Positions 21,941 to 34,152 of a stretch of DNA of 64,000 bases are shown here, piece by piece. How positions within the stretch are numbered: the stretch's first letter is position 1; every line of letters starts with the position of its first letter. This DNA is from Verpa conica (Eukaryota; Ascomycota; Pezizomycetes; Pezizales; Morchellaceae), in contig JAUFSD010000018.1 in assembly GCA_033030425.1 (NCBI GenBank), forward strand, positions 372,001-436,000, read 5' to 3'. The notes under the pieces are model-generated. The model did not search any database and had not been told where the DNA came from. It worked only from the letters and a program-made list of their open reading frames with translations. A program made the position numbers and the translations under genes.

Positions 21941-24173
21941 TTCCTAGAATGATAGAGCTGGGATAAAAGGTTTTTTGAAATCCCGTGTTTTGAGACGAAA
22001 TAAAAGGAATCGCGGAGAGGGAGTAGGTGGGTATGAAAAAATACATGTCCCGTATTATTTATACAGCCTCTGGTAAAGAAATGTTGAGGGGTGCGAAACA
22101 TAGATTCGAGGTTTTTTAATTGGTTCTTTAGATCCTCGAAGGCGCAGTTGGCCTGCCACGTTGGTTCACTCCCCAGAAGGTGATAACACGCAGAAACAAC
22201 CCCTGTAATAAATACTGAAAGCCTCTTGGCAGGATTACAGCTTCCTGGGCTCCCTCAGAATTAACGTAATATCGTGCGTACCTGTAGGAGACCTTTGGAT
22301 CTAGTGGCTTTAGTCACCGAATACCGAAAGCAACAGACTTCAGAAGCCATAGGAATTTCACTATAAAGAAATGGCGCTTCCTTGGGCTATTATAGTATTA
22401 ACCGCTCAGTTAGGCTACGAGCACCACCACAGCTTTTTATTTTCTAGAGACTGTTAAGAGGCTGTTGGTCACAATCGACTAGAAGTGTTCACAGCTCGCA
22501 AGGCGCCCATATACGCACAATTATAGATTGGCTGTTAGCGCTTGGTGGGCGGCAGCTACTAAGTTGTGGCTCCGTTTAAATGGATTCTTGGACGTCGCGT
22601 CCAATACTAGAGTGCCCCCTATAGTAGCAGCGGGGACATTCCTTACTTCCGTAAGAAGCATTTGAGATAAACTTATATGTATAAATACGGAAACTTTACG
22701 CTACAGAAAAACAAGGGGTCTAAACTTCTTCCCTGACCCGAGTACAGTCGTTCACCCCGTATGGCGAACAGGGGTCTAAATAGGTAATGAACGACAGAAA
22801 ACTGGAATTATGGTTGGAGATATGGGGTGAACGGGTAAGTCTGAAGACAGGTGGCTGTGGTGGCACTGATTTTGTATGGGAATACAGACGCAAGCCATCG
22901 CCTGTCGTCAGACTCCCCCGCACACCCGAGTAGTAGTGCGGCCGAAAGGTTAAGGATTAAAGGCACATAGTAACGGGAATAATACATAAAAATGAAGAGT
23001 ATACTTGCCTATATAGGTAGAGCGATACTGGAAGTTTTACAAACTTTCCTTTTGGGATTTAATCTGGTTGGTACCGTATCATCTCGCTTCGTTCGGATGG
23101 TTGCCAAGTAGCCTGGCTTGCAAACTTAACCCTCTGAGGAAGTGATGCTAAACTAGAGCATAGAGTATAAAAGCGAAAGTCGAGCCTTTTTGAGAGGGAT
23201 CAAAGCATAGGGCCTGTTCACCAGGGAAAGAACCAGAAACAGGGGGAGGGGGTACACACAGGCACGACCTGTGGGGTCTTTAGTGGCGGAAGCACATATT
23301 TTGACACTATTTACTCAATAATATACTATTTCTGGTAACGGGGGCTTCTCGAGTCATTATAAGAGTAGGAATATTAGCTTATTGTTTGCTTTATTTGGGG
23401 CTACAGGTAGATTTGAACTTTTGAGACCCCCTTGCGTACTCTGTTTTTTGGTTCTTTTCCTGGAAGACGAGTAGTATCCGCAAGTCACGCCCTTGGCAAC
23501 CTTCCGAACGAAGTGAGATAATACGGTATCAGAATTAAGAATTGAGAAGTTTTCCCCCTGGTAGCTCTTGTGTAGCACCCACATTATCTCCACCAACAAC
23601 ACTCTCTGGCCTCTCTCTAGTTTAGATTTCTCTCACACCTCATATAGGTTTAGAGTAGAGGCTAGGATAATTTCTAATTTTTAAACCCCAAACAGCAGAG
23701 ACAGTGGGAAATGTGCTTGGTATTCACGTGACGTATTAACCCCTCGGCCCCACAATAGAGGGCACAATGAAGGCAGAAATGGGGTAATAATTTCTAGATT
23801 AGAAATATATGTATTTTATGATGTCCTATTGTATTAAATCGTTGATGGCTAGAGTTGATTGGTTGTAGTTTTGACCGACAAAGTGTATTGAGCACTACAT
23901 ATAAGACAAAGGGGGCTTAAGTTCTAGTTTTCTGACACAGGCTCCATATGAATTCTGCTAGCATTTTTTACGGTGCTATTGTGATGAGATTAGTTGAACG
24001 TGGCTGTATGTACTGCTTAGCTCCCTAGAAGTAATTAGGACTCCTAAAAAACGTTACTAATCTGCCAAGCCTACACTCTACGCGCATCACGTATCACGTC
24101 CACCTCGAAGAACCTCCCCACCAAAAGCTTCTCAATTAAACCAACCCTATATCCCTAAAACACACCACACAAA
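21941..24173. other. Gene-poor right flank of the accessory island
   Basis: No supported gene. It includes the upstream region of the SesB-like gene, a small inverted repeat near 22755, and the fold-back repeat at 23072-23528 listed separately. The final about 150 bp are the RFC3 upstream region. Confidence 0.5.
23072..23528. repeat. Degenerate fold-back (inverted) repeat
   Basis: Arms 23072-23108 and 23492-23528 are inverted copies matching at 34 of 37 positions (core CTTCGTTCGGA / TCCGAACGAAG). A second inner pair, 23221-23242 and 23441-23463, is also inverted (CCAGGRAAAGAACCARAAA). Several mismatches are G/A or C/T. The inner pair is off-centre, so the element has gained or lost sequence. 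It is probably a decayed MITE or transposon end; no coding sequence is seen. Confidence 0.6.
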
Positions 24174-25502
24174 ATGTCCGACATCGACGAAATGGAACTC
24201 GATGAGGAACGTCCAGTCGACGCTCCCGTCTCCTTCAACAGCGAAGCAAAGGGCAAGAAAATGAGCAAAGCGAATCTGCCCGTGAGTGCAGGGGACACAC
24301 TACCATGGTTCGTCTGAGATCTCTAGTCCCAATTCCAGCACTCTGAGGCTTATAACTGAGGCTAGGGTTGAGAAATTCCGACCGGATACCCTTGCAGATG
24401 TTTCAGGGCATGAGGATATTCTACAGACTAGTACGCTATTCTCGGTCTTCTCACTACAAGTGTTAATATAATACTCTAGTTAACAAATTCGTCGAGACAA
24501 ATCGTCTGCCCCATCTTCTCTTTTATGGCCCCCCAGGAACTGGAAAAACGTCTACTATCCTCGCTCTTGCACGCCATATCTACGGCGCACAGAACATCCG
24601 ACAGCAAGTGCTGGAACTAAATGCCTCCGATGACCGAGGTATTGAGGTAGTACGAGAGCAGATCAAAACCTTTGCCTCTACAAAGCAGATTTTCGGGTCT
24701 ATAGCGGGGAAGAAAGACGGACTAGGAGGTTTCAAACTCATTATCCTCGACGAAGCAGACGCCATGACTAGTACTGCCCAGAATGCCCTACGCCGTATCA
24801 TGGAGAAGTAAGGCCCCTCCAAGGTCGACTCGGAATTGAGCTTTGTAACTTACTCTCTTAAACAGATATACTGCAAACACCCGTTTCTGCATAATCGCAA
24901 ACTACACCCACAAACTCAATGCTGCCCTCCTCTCCCGCTGCACTCGCTTCCGGTTCTCTCCCCTCCCCCTCGATGCACTCCGTAAACGCGTCGACCACGT
25001 CATTGCGGCAGAGCAAGTCAAAATCACAGACGATGCCCGGGAAGCACTACTTAAACTCTCCCGCGGCGATATGAGACGCTCTTTGAATGTCCTTCAAGCC
25101 TGCCACGCATCCTCCACTCCTCTCGACGCAAAAGGGCATCCTGACCCCACGGCAGAGCGGGAAGTGATTACAGAGACTCATATATATGACTGTATTGCTG
25201 CACCTCATCCGGAGGATATACAGTTAATTTTGAAGACGCTACTGAGCAGTGATATCACTACGTCTTTAAGGACGATTATTGATATTAAGACGAAGAAGGG
25301 CCTTGCTCTGGCGGATTTGTTGGCGAGTTTGGGGGAGGAGTTGACGAGGTTGGAGGTACCGAAGCAGACGAGGGCTTTGTGGATGGAGGGCTTGGCGGAA
25401 GTAGAGTGGAGAGTGGGGAGTGGGGGGAATGAGGGAATACAGACGGGGGCGTTGGCAGGGGTGGTGAGGAAAGGGGTGGCGGTTATGCCGAATGGGAAAT
25501 GA
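24174..25502 (+). CDS. RFC3: Replication factor C subunit 3 (small clamp-loader subunit)
   Basis: Exons 24174-24307, 24366-24430, 24480-24807 and 24866-25502 give 387 aa. RFC loads PCNA onto primer-template junctions; this is the yeast Rfc3 / human RFC5 type. Motifs: VEKFRPDTL (RFC box), [20 protein letters not shown] (Walker A), [11 protein letters not shown], the inserted [26 protein letters not shown] (Walker B), [10 protein letters not shown] (sensor 1), and [10 protein letters not shown] containing the SRC motif. Sensor 2 is [12 protein letters not shown] strong GTGAGT decoy donor at 24282 lies 26 nt before the donor at 24308; the later donor is chosen because it alone restores LPWVEK, at the cost of a short insert (VSAGDT). 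The gene is convergent with the next one. Confidence 0.93.
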
Positions 25503-25832
25503 TGAGATGTTTAGACATGTATTATGTTGAGAGTAGGACCGCTCATGGAGGGACATTTTAGATGTTCGATGGGGTTTAATAGAGCTTATGAAAAATGTAA
25601 TGAAAGGTGAGCAAGGACCATGTTACAGGCTTGCCATAAAATATTAAGAAAGTAAATAAAACTCATTATCTACAAAATTATAACAAAATAAATCTATAGG
25701 TTTACTCACTATCTATACTGATATATGTATCACATTCTGAACCTTCCCCTTCTTTGTCTATACTTAATTAACACCAAGAACACCTAAATCCGCTACAGAA
25801 CCCCCGGCACACCGCCAAATACTATGTAACTT

Positions 25833-28265
25833 CTAAGTCCAATTCATGGCCTGAGCAGCTTTACACTTCTTTTCACTGATAATCCCAGCCGCACACTCAT
25901 ACTTAACTCTCATCTCCGCATCAATCTTCCCATCCTCATCCGTAGCCGCCTCAACCCCCTCAATAATAGCCTCACAAAGCGGGTGAGCACCAAGCTTCTT
26001 AATGCACCCCTTCTGGCGTATATTAAGTCTACAATAAGCCACAAACTTCTGAAGTGGGTCCTCAATCTTCTTCTCAATCTGACGTGGACAAAGACGCAAC
26101 TTATACTCCTCGTCCGCATTCTTGTGGTACCAGAGACCAGTCTCTCTCCAGAGGGTTTCGGTGTCTTTCCCCCAGAGACCGCAGTTACAGGGAAGGTTCT
26201 TCTTCTGGCAGTGTGCGTCTGCGTCACACATTAGGTCGAAGACGGGCTCGACGGGTGTCATCCAGTTGTAGGTGGAGACACATACGGGGATAGAGAAGGC
26301 CCCTGGGGCACGTGGGTCCCAGAGGGATTCGGCGAGCTCGGCAGATCCGAGGGAGGAGATGTTGGTGCTGAGGAGGGGCTCCGTGAGGTTTAGGAAGTGA
26401 GTTTTGACGGAGGAGTGGATGATATCCTGGTTTGAAGAGAGGTTAGTATTATATTAATAATAAAGTGAAATAAGTAATGACATGGATAGTTCGTACCTTG
26501 ACATTGACATTGTAAGGTGGTTCACCGATATCTTCTATACCATACGGCCTCTCCACTTGATGACGGCCCATATGACCTCTTGAGTCCCACTTGTACAGGT
26601 AACAAACGTAGTCATCAACACATTCCTTCAGATCTTGAGGCCCAGATCTATCACGTCCACAGCTGGTAGTAGGAGTCTCAGCCTTGGCGTATGAGTTCTC
26701 TCTTGGCTCGGTGGTGCGGAAGTCCTTTGTGCAAGAGATCCAGATTCTCTGAGACTTGAAGGCTCCATCGAGAGCCTTTAGAAGGATCTTACGAGTAATA
26801 TTCTCCTCGACTTCGGAACTGGTCCATTTGGCGAGGGCTTTATCATTGACAGGGAGGTAACTACCCCCACCAACGAGTTTAGAGAAGCTAGTAATACCTA
26901 GAAAAGATGTTAATATAAATAACACTGGTAGTAATGGCTTTACTTACCATAATCCTCAACTTCCTGAGTACGGAAGATACTGTCAACAAGCTCATGTAAT
27001 TGCACACGACTATTAGCAGTCGTCTGCTGAATATACTTCATCAGATCCGCCGAATTCTGCTCTGGCGCAGCAGTCTCCCCCTCAAGATCGGCGTAGTTAT
27101 TAACCATATCAAATATAATCTGCGGCGCCGCAGACCCAAACCATCCAGACGAAATACCATACCACTGATCACCACCATAGCCCCTTCTCGTACTAACCCT
27201 CTTAGAAACAGCATCCAGTGTATCCTTCCTCGCAGCAGTAATGCTGTTAAGATACGACAAATGAGCTATAAGAGTTGAGGGATCATCGGCAGCGGTAGCA
27301 CTTGCGATTCTGTCAGCAATAAAGGATTGTTGCGTTTGCGCAACTGCTAGACTGTTTTCGGCGAATTCGAGAATGGCGCTGGTGTTGATGAAGCTCGATG
27401 CGGAGCCAATTAATACTTGGATGAAGAGGTTGAGGAAGCCGAGAAGCATCTTGTAGGTTTTTTCATAAGACGATGGGGAGGCCCAGTAGAAGGTACGAGC
27501 CATGGTTGGTGCCCAGAGTCCAATGTTGCTTTGGGCAACCCCGAGTGTGCTCTGTGGAGTGTTAGAACTGTTTTAATATATTAGTTATTGAAGGTTCACT
27601 TACGTGAACAGTCTCAAAAACGAGATTTAGGTGTTGGGCTGATTTGAGGTTGAAAAGTACTGCACGAGCAACATTAAGATCGTTCACATTACTCAACACA
27701 TCTGAACACTGAATCTTGCCTAAAACCCCCTCAAATCCGTTAGAAAACCCATAGGTATCTTCAACACCAAGCCTCAAAAAACTCATGAAAACTCACAAAG
27801 ACTGATAGCACTAATCCCGCACTTAAACCCATCATCACCCACAAATTCGTAAGCAATCTTTCCAAGCAACCCCCTTCTACCAAAGTCACCATCGCTCTGA
27901 TGCAGCGCAGTATATCTCTCCAACCAATCGCCCGCACCGCTGAGAACATAGTTCTCAGGAGTGTACTGGAAATCCGGGCTTTTACAGATGTTTGTAACAT
28001 CTTGTGCAGTGCGTCTAGATGCGGTATTCTGGACCAGGAGCATTTCGTGGGGGTTAATTTTAGCATCGTCACATTTCCCTCCACCACATGAACCACCGGG
28101 CCAGATAAGCCACGGGAGAGTGTTTTGACCACTGGAGTCAGTGGCGTAGTGATTAGCCTCGGTCGAGTTGGGATTTGAAGGGGGTTTGAGTTGGATAAAT
28201 CCGGAGACGAGAGAGGGGAGAATGCTTAAGGCACCAAGAGTGGTGGTTATCTTGGAGTAATGCAT
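25833..28265 (-). CDS. Large secreted cysteine-rich protein of unknown function
   Basis: Exons 27797-28265, 27604-27758, 26948-27551, 26497-26897 and 25833-26426 add up to 740 aa in frame. The N-terminus (MHYSKITTTLGALSILPSLV) is a good signal peptide, so secretion or wall location is likely. Cysteines recur in pairs (GGSCGGGKCDDAK; CDADAHCQKKNLPCNCGLW; CIKKLGAHPLC), suggesting disulfides; NxS/T sites are present. The middle part (exon 3) is helical with an AASPSSYEKTYKMLLGF-like segment that might be membrane-associated but is probably buried. I do not recognise the family; similar long secreted proteins with a conserved LWDPRAPG-type block occur in ascomycetes. The first intron as modelled is only 38 nt, so that junction is the least certain. 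Confidence 0.7.
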
Positions 28266-29672
28266 CCTGATGAAGCTCCTCTCTTCTTTTTGGCTGTAAG
28301 AGTAGGGAGGGAAAGGGAGGGAAATTCTTGGAAGAGTTTTGGAGCGCGGTGGGGGAGAATACGGGTTATAAATGTGTCTGAAATAAGGCTATAGAGTGAG
28401 AATTTTCACGAAAAAGATTTTCTACAGCTATGTTGACCTTATTACGGGTCATAGAAAATAGTTCCTCTTAGATGACGCACATAGTCTTTGGAACTCCTTA
28501 TATGTGACCCATAAAAGCCTACCAAAATATCATTAGGTAAGGTAGGAGTTTAGCGTCACTTTTTCCTGTCGATTCCTAGTTGCTGAATCCCACTACGGTT
28601 CTGTTCAGCTGTCATATAAGGTGTCGATATATAGGATATTCACTCTAAGAGTATGAATAGTAGCTTAGAGAAAACATATATAGGAAGATATTCATATATT
28701 CATATTGCTATATAAGGGCACCTTTAGCATTCTAATTTCTTATGTTGGTATTCTTGTAGAAAGATGAATATTAAGGCTAAACCGAGGTATATTATTGAGT
28801 CTCTAGTCACGGAAAATTAAGATACACTGTAGAGTTTGATAGGAGGCCCCGGTCCAAAGCAATGTAGTAATAAGTCTTACAATCGTAAGAACCCGCTCAA
28901 ACCCTTAACTCCTCTATGGAGATATGACATCTCTCCCAGTCGCATATCCCTATAGGAAGATTGTACCATATTTATATCCACCACTCGATCGAATCATTAA
29001 TCATTATTCCGTCATGGCTCTAACCATTAGCCCCTGGAGCTTTAAAATCTATTACGTGTTCTATGGACCCTTTAACGCTGTGTCTCTACTACCTAGGTCT
29101 ACACTAAGAGGTCAGAGTAAGTGATTCGTACGTGGTATGATTTACAACAAGAAGTAGTGACTATTAGACCTGTTCAATGTTCAAAGGCGTCACAGATTTA
29201 TTTACCATTGACCCCGTAGTACAAATTATATTTACTGTGAGACCAAAATTTATAGCAGTTTACGTAGTATTAACCCAGTTAGTGTTTAGATGTGACAAGA
29301 GTCCACCCGGACCTAAGGTAAGATTATAGTCTTTATCTATACTCCAGGGTTGACAGCTAAGTCACAGGGCTAGTAGTAAAGAATTTAAGTGACCTACATG
29401 TAGCTACCCTCACTAAACCCCCCTTTCTCCACTACCATACACTATAGTCACACTCTACAGCCCCGCACAATAGCTAGTGTATAGCGGGGAGTAAGCGCAA
29501 ACACCAATCCCAACACTACCGCCCTACTACTCACTGCCGATCACTCGCATCCGCCGATCCCCTGTCGTCAACCTGACGCCAAGCACTAGTACCGGGTAAC
29601 ACCCGTCACGTCACCCTGTACCATTACGCCGAGCTCTCTCACTCACATAACCCATCAAACACAGCACAAACA
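28266..29672. other. AT-rich intergenic region
   Basis: No gene or RNA that I can support. One perfect TACATGTA palindrome lies at 29395-29402. The last about 150 bp are GC-richer and are the LIN1 upstream region. Confidence 0.5.
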
Positions 29673-31055
29673 ATGTCATCCTCCTCACGTCCCCAACGCC
29701 CCAAACGCCCAGGTGCAGCTCTTGACGCAGCCGTCCGTTCTGGCGCCGGTCTCCCCGACTCCAAGCGTCCCAAATTCGATGTTCGCAATCCTTACGAGCT
29801 TGCTCCGGACGCTCCAGACGACACTGATGTATTCCTTGAGGTTGACGAGGGCGCGGTCGGGAAACGGAAGGTGAATAGGAATCGCATCGATATTGAGGGC
29901 TATGAGAGTGATTCTTCTGGGGATGGGTTTGATGAGACTCATAAAACGTGGAAGACGGAGGAGGAAGCAGCAGCAGCCGGAGCAGCCGGAGGGGGTGGTG
30001 GCGAGGATGATGATATGTTTGCGGATCTACGAGGGAGTGATGAGGAGGAAGAGCAGAAGCCAGGTGTAGACGCGGATGCGGATGCAAAGAAGAAGAAGAA
30101 TGTCAAGTTTATGGAGCTGGAGCAGATTGAAGGGCAGGATTTCGGGAGTAAAAGGGAATTTGCAGACATCATCGATGAGGATAAAGGCAAGGGCGATGAT
30201 AGCGAAGAAGACGATGAGCCGGAGGAAATCGACCCGGAGGTTGGAGAGGGGGGCAAGAAGAAACATGCACCGAAGATAGACGCATTCAACATGACGAGCG
30301 AAATGGACGAAGGTCGCTTTGATGACGCCGGAAACTTCATCCGGAAAGCTGCCGAGAAGGATGCCGTTCATGATAGTTGGTTAGAGGGTGTAAGTAGGAA
30401 GGACATGAAACGAGCCAAGGAAGCACGAGAGAAACGGGACGCAGAACTACGAGAGAAGATGAAGGAAGACGACGCGATCTCTACGAGCGAGGTTCTCTCA
30501 GAGCTCATTCGGTGCTTAGAGAAGGGTGAAACAGTCCTCGAAGCATTGGCACGTCTTGGAACGACAAACAAAAAGAAGAAACAAACAAACAAGAACTCCT
30601 GGCGACAAAAGAAAAAAGCAGCTACTGGAGACGCCGGAGACGAGATGGACGTCGATTCACGAAACAGCAGTGGAAAAGGTAAAGAGGTGGAAGACCCCGT
30701 AGAAACTCGTCGAAAAGAGGCCGTCGAACGTATCACTGGTGCCGCCGATCGTCTCCTAACCCGCGGTCAGAACGAAATCTACGACGAGACCCGCGAAGCC
30801 CTGATCCGACAATACCGTCACGAAAGTGGAGAAGATTGGGTCGAGCCGAAAGCTCAGGTCGAAGGAGGAAACGACACTGTAGCAAAGACTTGGGAATATA
30901 GATGGACGGATGGGAGAGATGACGATAGTGTTTATGGCCCTTATGGGAGTGCAGAAATGGCGAGTTGGAATCAACATGGATTCTTTGGTGAGGGAGTAGA
31001 GTTCCGATGGGTTGATGGGACTGAGGGATGGACAAGAGTTGCAGACTTCGATTAG
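29673..31055 (+). CDS. LIN1: LIN1 / CD2BP2-type GYF-domain protein
   Basis: A single exon of 460 aa. The family (yeast Lin1, human CD2BP2/U5-52K) associates with the U5 snRNP and binds proline-rich partners. The N-terminus has the family pattern of a basic start followed by KRPKFDVRNPYELAPDAPDD; next comes an acidic, low-complexity central region and a helical segment KMKEDDAISTSEVLSELIRC with LEKGETVLEALARLG. A GYF-like domain occupies about the last 55 residues (TWEYRWTDGRDDDSVYGPYG, then MASWNQHGFFGEGVEFRWVD). The canonical GP[YF]xxxxMxxWxxxGYF reads here as YGPYGSAEMASWNQHGFF, so the third motif residue is Phe-Phe rather than Tyr-Phe. It is convergent with DRS1. Confidence 0.9.
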   Translation: MSSSSRPQRPKRPGAALDAAVRSGAGLPDSKRPKFDVRNPYELAPDAPDDTDVFLEVDEGAVGKRKVNRNRIDIEGYESDSSGDGFDETHKTWKTEEEAAAAGAAGGGGGEDDDMFADLRGSDEEEEQKPGVDADADAKKKKNVKFMELEQIEGQDFGSKREFADIIDEDKGKGDDSEEDDEPEEIDPEVGEGGKKKHAPKIDAFNMTSEMDEGRFDDAGNFIRKAAEKDAVHDSWLEGVSRKDMKRAKEAREKRDAELREKMKEDDAISTSEVLSELIRCLEKGETVLEALARLGTTNKKKKQTNKNSWRQKKKAATGDAGDEMDVDSRNSSGKGKEVEDPVETRRKEAVERITGAADRLLTRGQNEIYDETREALIRQYRHESGEDWVEPKAQVEGGNDTVAKTWEYRWTDGRDDDSVYGPYGSAEMASWNQHGFFGEGVEFRWVDGTEGWTRVADFD

Positions 31056-31657
31056 GGTTTAGTAAGATATATTAATATTGGGTTTTACTTTTACGAATAT
31101 TTGTACGATAGGACGTTGGCGATACCAGCTTTGATGTGTACCTGTACTCCTGCCCAGCTAGTCTGGTAGATACTATTTGAATGACACGGATTATTTGTGT
31201 CATAATACACCCCCTACACTGACTTATAGATGAGAGTGTCAGTGGTGAGAGGAACTAAGGGACCGTGGAATTACACAAAAGTAGAAGGAACCAGCTTTTT
31301 AGCTAGAACCATTAATCTGTTTCTATTCTGTCTGATATCTAGAGTCATTTACACGTAAAGAGGCCCGAAATCTCCTTTCTGGGAACCCAGAATACTTCAC
31401 AGGACATCACTCGAGAATTTAGTAGTCACTTTTAGTACGTCTTTAAAAGCATACTAAAGTCTACCTCTATCACCTTAAGCTTAACAGCATACAAAATCGA
31501 GACTTTTACCCCGTAGAGTAGAATCTTATAGGATCGTAGCCAAGTAACCCTCAGTCCCCCGAAAAGAAATTGATAAATGCTCGGTTATAATACAGAAGGC
31601 GTGGATATTCGCTATTTCACATTTTACCCCCACTAATTACAATAATTCTCCCAACCC
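31056..31657. other. Convergent intergenic region between LIN1 and DRS1
   Basis: AT-rich, with no supported feature other than the presumed 3' UTRs of both genes. Confidence 0.5.
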
Positions 31658-34152
31658 TCATCTCCTCCCTTTTCCAGCCTTCCCACCCTTCGCTGGCTTG
31701 CCCTTCGCCCTCGACATCTTATTATCAAACTTCTTCCCTCCCTTCCCTCCGCCACCAGGCAGAGTCTTCCCTTTCCCTTTGCCCTTAAGCTTACTCGCCC
31801 TATCCGCCTTCGTCTTCTTATATACCCTAGCCTCCTCCTGCTCTTCCCGCCCCTCAATCCTCTTCCTCTTCTTATTCGACAACTTCTCCTTCTTTTCCGG
31901 AAGCTGCACCCCATTAAGTTGAGCTTTCGATACCCTCCCCCTCTCATCCTTCTCCCTCTGCGTCTCAAACCACGTACGTCTTGGCCTCGCCTTAATCTCG
32001 TCCTCATACTTCATCAAATTCTCACCTTTCCTCAGCTGCAGCTCTGCCGTCTGTAACTGCTTCTCCTCTTTCTCCTCCTTCAATATCTCTTCAATCTCAT
32101 CTTGTAGACCCTCGATTTCACTACCGAGTTTGTCGACTTTTGATACGTCTAGTACTCTAGAGACGACTTTAACACTCTGGTCTTGTGCGGCTTTGACGGC
32201 TGCTTTGACGACCTTGCGGTCGGATTCGGCGGCGAGAGTTATAGCGCGACCTTGACGGCCTGCACGTGCTGTACGCCCGACTCTGTGAAGGTAGATTTCG
32301 TGGGATTGGGGGGCTTCGTAGTTGATTACTACATCGACGCCTTTGATATCGAGACCTCTGGAGGCGAGGTCGGTTGCCAGGAGGAAGTCGGCTTTACCAT
32401 CACGGAAGGACTCGACTGCTTTCACACGCTATGGGAGTGTTAGTTTGGCTATGAGAGGGGGGGGGGTAGTATGGGACTGACCTGTTCTTGAGAAAGACTT
32501 CCGTGGAGCTCAGCGGCTTTAAGACCAAAGAGGCCGAATACGATTCTTGTTCGGTGCGCAAAGACTTTGCTGCGGAAGAAGACGATGACACGTTGGTGGA
32601 AATATTCTTTGCACATTAGTACCAGCATTGCCAATCGTAGGTGTTCCCTCTGTGGTCTGATTCTGACAAACTCTTGGACGAGCGTCTTTACGGTACTCAT
32701 TTTTGTGTCTACCATTATTCGCACGGGACGCTGAAGTGATAGTCGGATGAGCTTATCGACGGTGTCTGTCATTGTTGCGGAGAATAACATGGTTTGTCGA
32801 CTTTTGGGAATGGTGTTGATGATTTCGTTGAGTTCGTCTGCGAATCCGTCTTCGAGCATACGGTCTGCCTCATCCATTACTACGATTTCAATACTCTCGA
32901 CGGAGAACCCGGTGGAGTTGCGCATGTGGTCGATGAAACGTCCGGGGGTGGCAATGATCACGTCGGGGCGTTGTTTTAGCTCCTGTTCTTGGACTTTGAG
33001 TGAGAGACCTCCGACTGTAAGGGAGAATTTGATATCGGTGAAGGCTGCAAGCTTTACAGCGACGCTGTGACATTGCATTGCCAGCTCACGGGTCGGGCAG
33101 AGGATTACGACACGGGAGGTGGGGACCTTCTTTGGGCGGAAAAGAAGTCGTTCTAGGATGGGGACTATGAACGCCGCTGTCTTCCCGGAACCAGTCACGG
33201 CGCCTCCGACAACATCTTTTCCGAGGAGTGCGACGGGGATGGTCTTTTGCTGGATAAGGGTGGGGGTGGTAAAGCCGACGTTTGCAAGACCGCGGAGGAT
33301 TGGACGGGAGAGGTTCATGTTTTGGAAGTTGGCGGAGTCGGGCTTGCGCATGTCTGTGCCTTCTTCTTCGGGGGCAAAGAAGGCCGCCTTCTTTGCGGCT
33401 TCTACGGGGTCCTCCAAGGGCTCATCATCAGAAGAGGAGGAGAGGTCGTCGGGGTGGGGGACGGCGGAGGCGATGGATTCATTGTCGGAGTCGGCGGCTT
33501 CGTCGTCGGGGGAGATTTCGGGCTTCGACTCTTCATTATCGGTGTCGGAGTCTGTATCGGCACCTGCTCCAAACCCGTCTTCTGCTAGATCTTCGTCATT
33601 TTCGTCGAAGCCTGTAAACTCGACGTTTTCTTTATCGTCCTCATCTTCTTCCTCATCTTCCTCTTCCTCTCCCTCTTCCTCTCCCTCTTCCTCGTCTTCT
33701 TCTGTATCTGCTTCACTTCCTTTATCTTCTACTTCAATACCCTCATTGCCCTTCCTTCGCCTGATAATATCATCAATATCCACACCTTTCTTCCCATCCT
33801 TCATTGCACTCTTTGCTCCCTCGAACCCCCACCCTTCATACTCCCCCACTCCCGCCCCACCCTCACCAGTCTGAAACTCAAAATCAGAGTCTAACCCACC
33901 ATCATCCTCCCTCTTTTTCCTCTCCTCTGCATCAATTCGCTCCTTCTCCGCCCGCTTCCTCTTTTTCCCTCGCTTCTCCTTCTCAGTTTCTGGTTCCGGA
34001 GACTTTGGAACTACTTCAGGCTCTGCATCGTCGTCTTCGTCGAGGTCGGGGACGTCCGGGTCGGAGTCGGAAATTGTCATTACAAAGTCATCGACGACAT
34101 GTGTTTTTGACACACCACCTGTGCCGGAGGACTTCTGCTTTAATTGTGCCAT
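31658..34152 (-). CDS. DRS1: DEAD-box RNA helicase Drs1 (DDX27), 60S biogenesis
   Basis: Exons 32482-34152 and 31658-32428 (intron 53 nt) encode 813 aa. Drs1 is a nucleolar ATP-dependent helicase of 27S pre-rRNA processing. The first about 280 residues are acidic and low-complexity. The helicase core then shows the Q motif [19 protein letters not shown], motif I AVTGSGKT, Ia PTRELAMQ, Ib [58 protein letters not shown] and [17 protein letters not shown]. The tail is lysine/glycine-rich (nucleolar type), with [13 protein letters not shown] characteristic of Drs1. The start MAQLKQ at 34152 is preferred over the in-frame upstream Met at 34194, which adds a low-complexity stretch. Confidence 0.95.

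Noticed and set aside
33119..33874. Long serine-rich plus-strand frame (251 aa) opposite DRS1
   Set aside because: It is the antisense of the acidic, low-complexity N-terminus of DRS1 and lacks its own motif.
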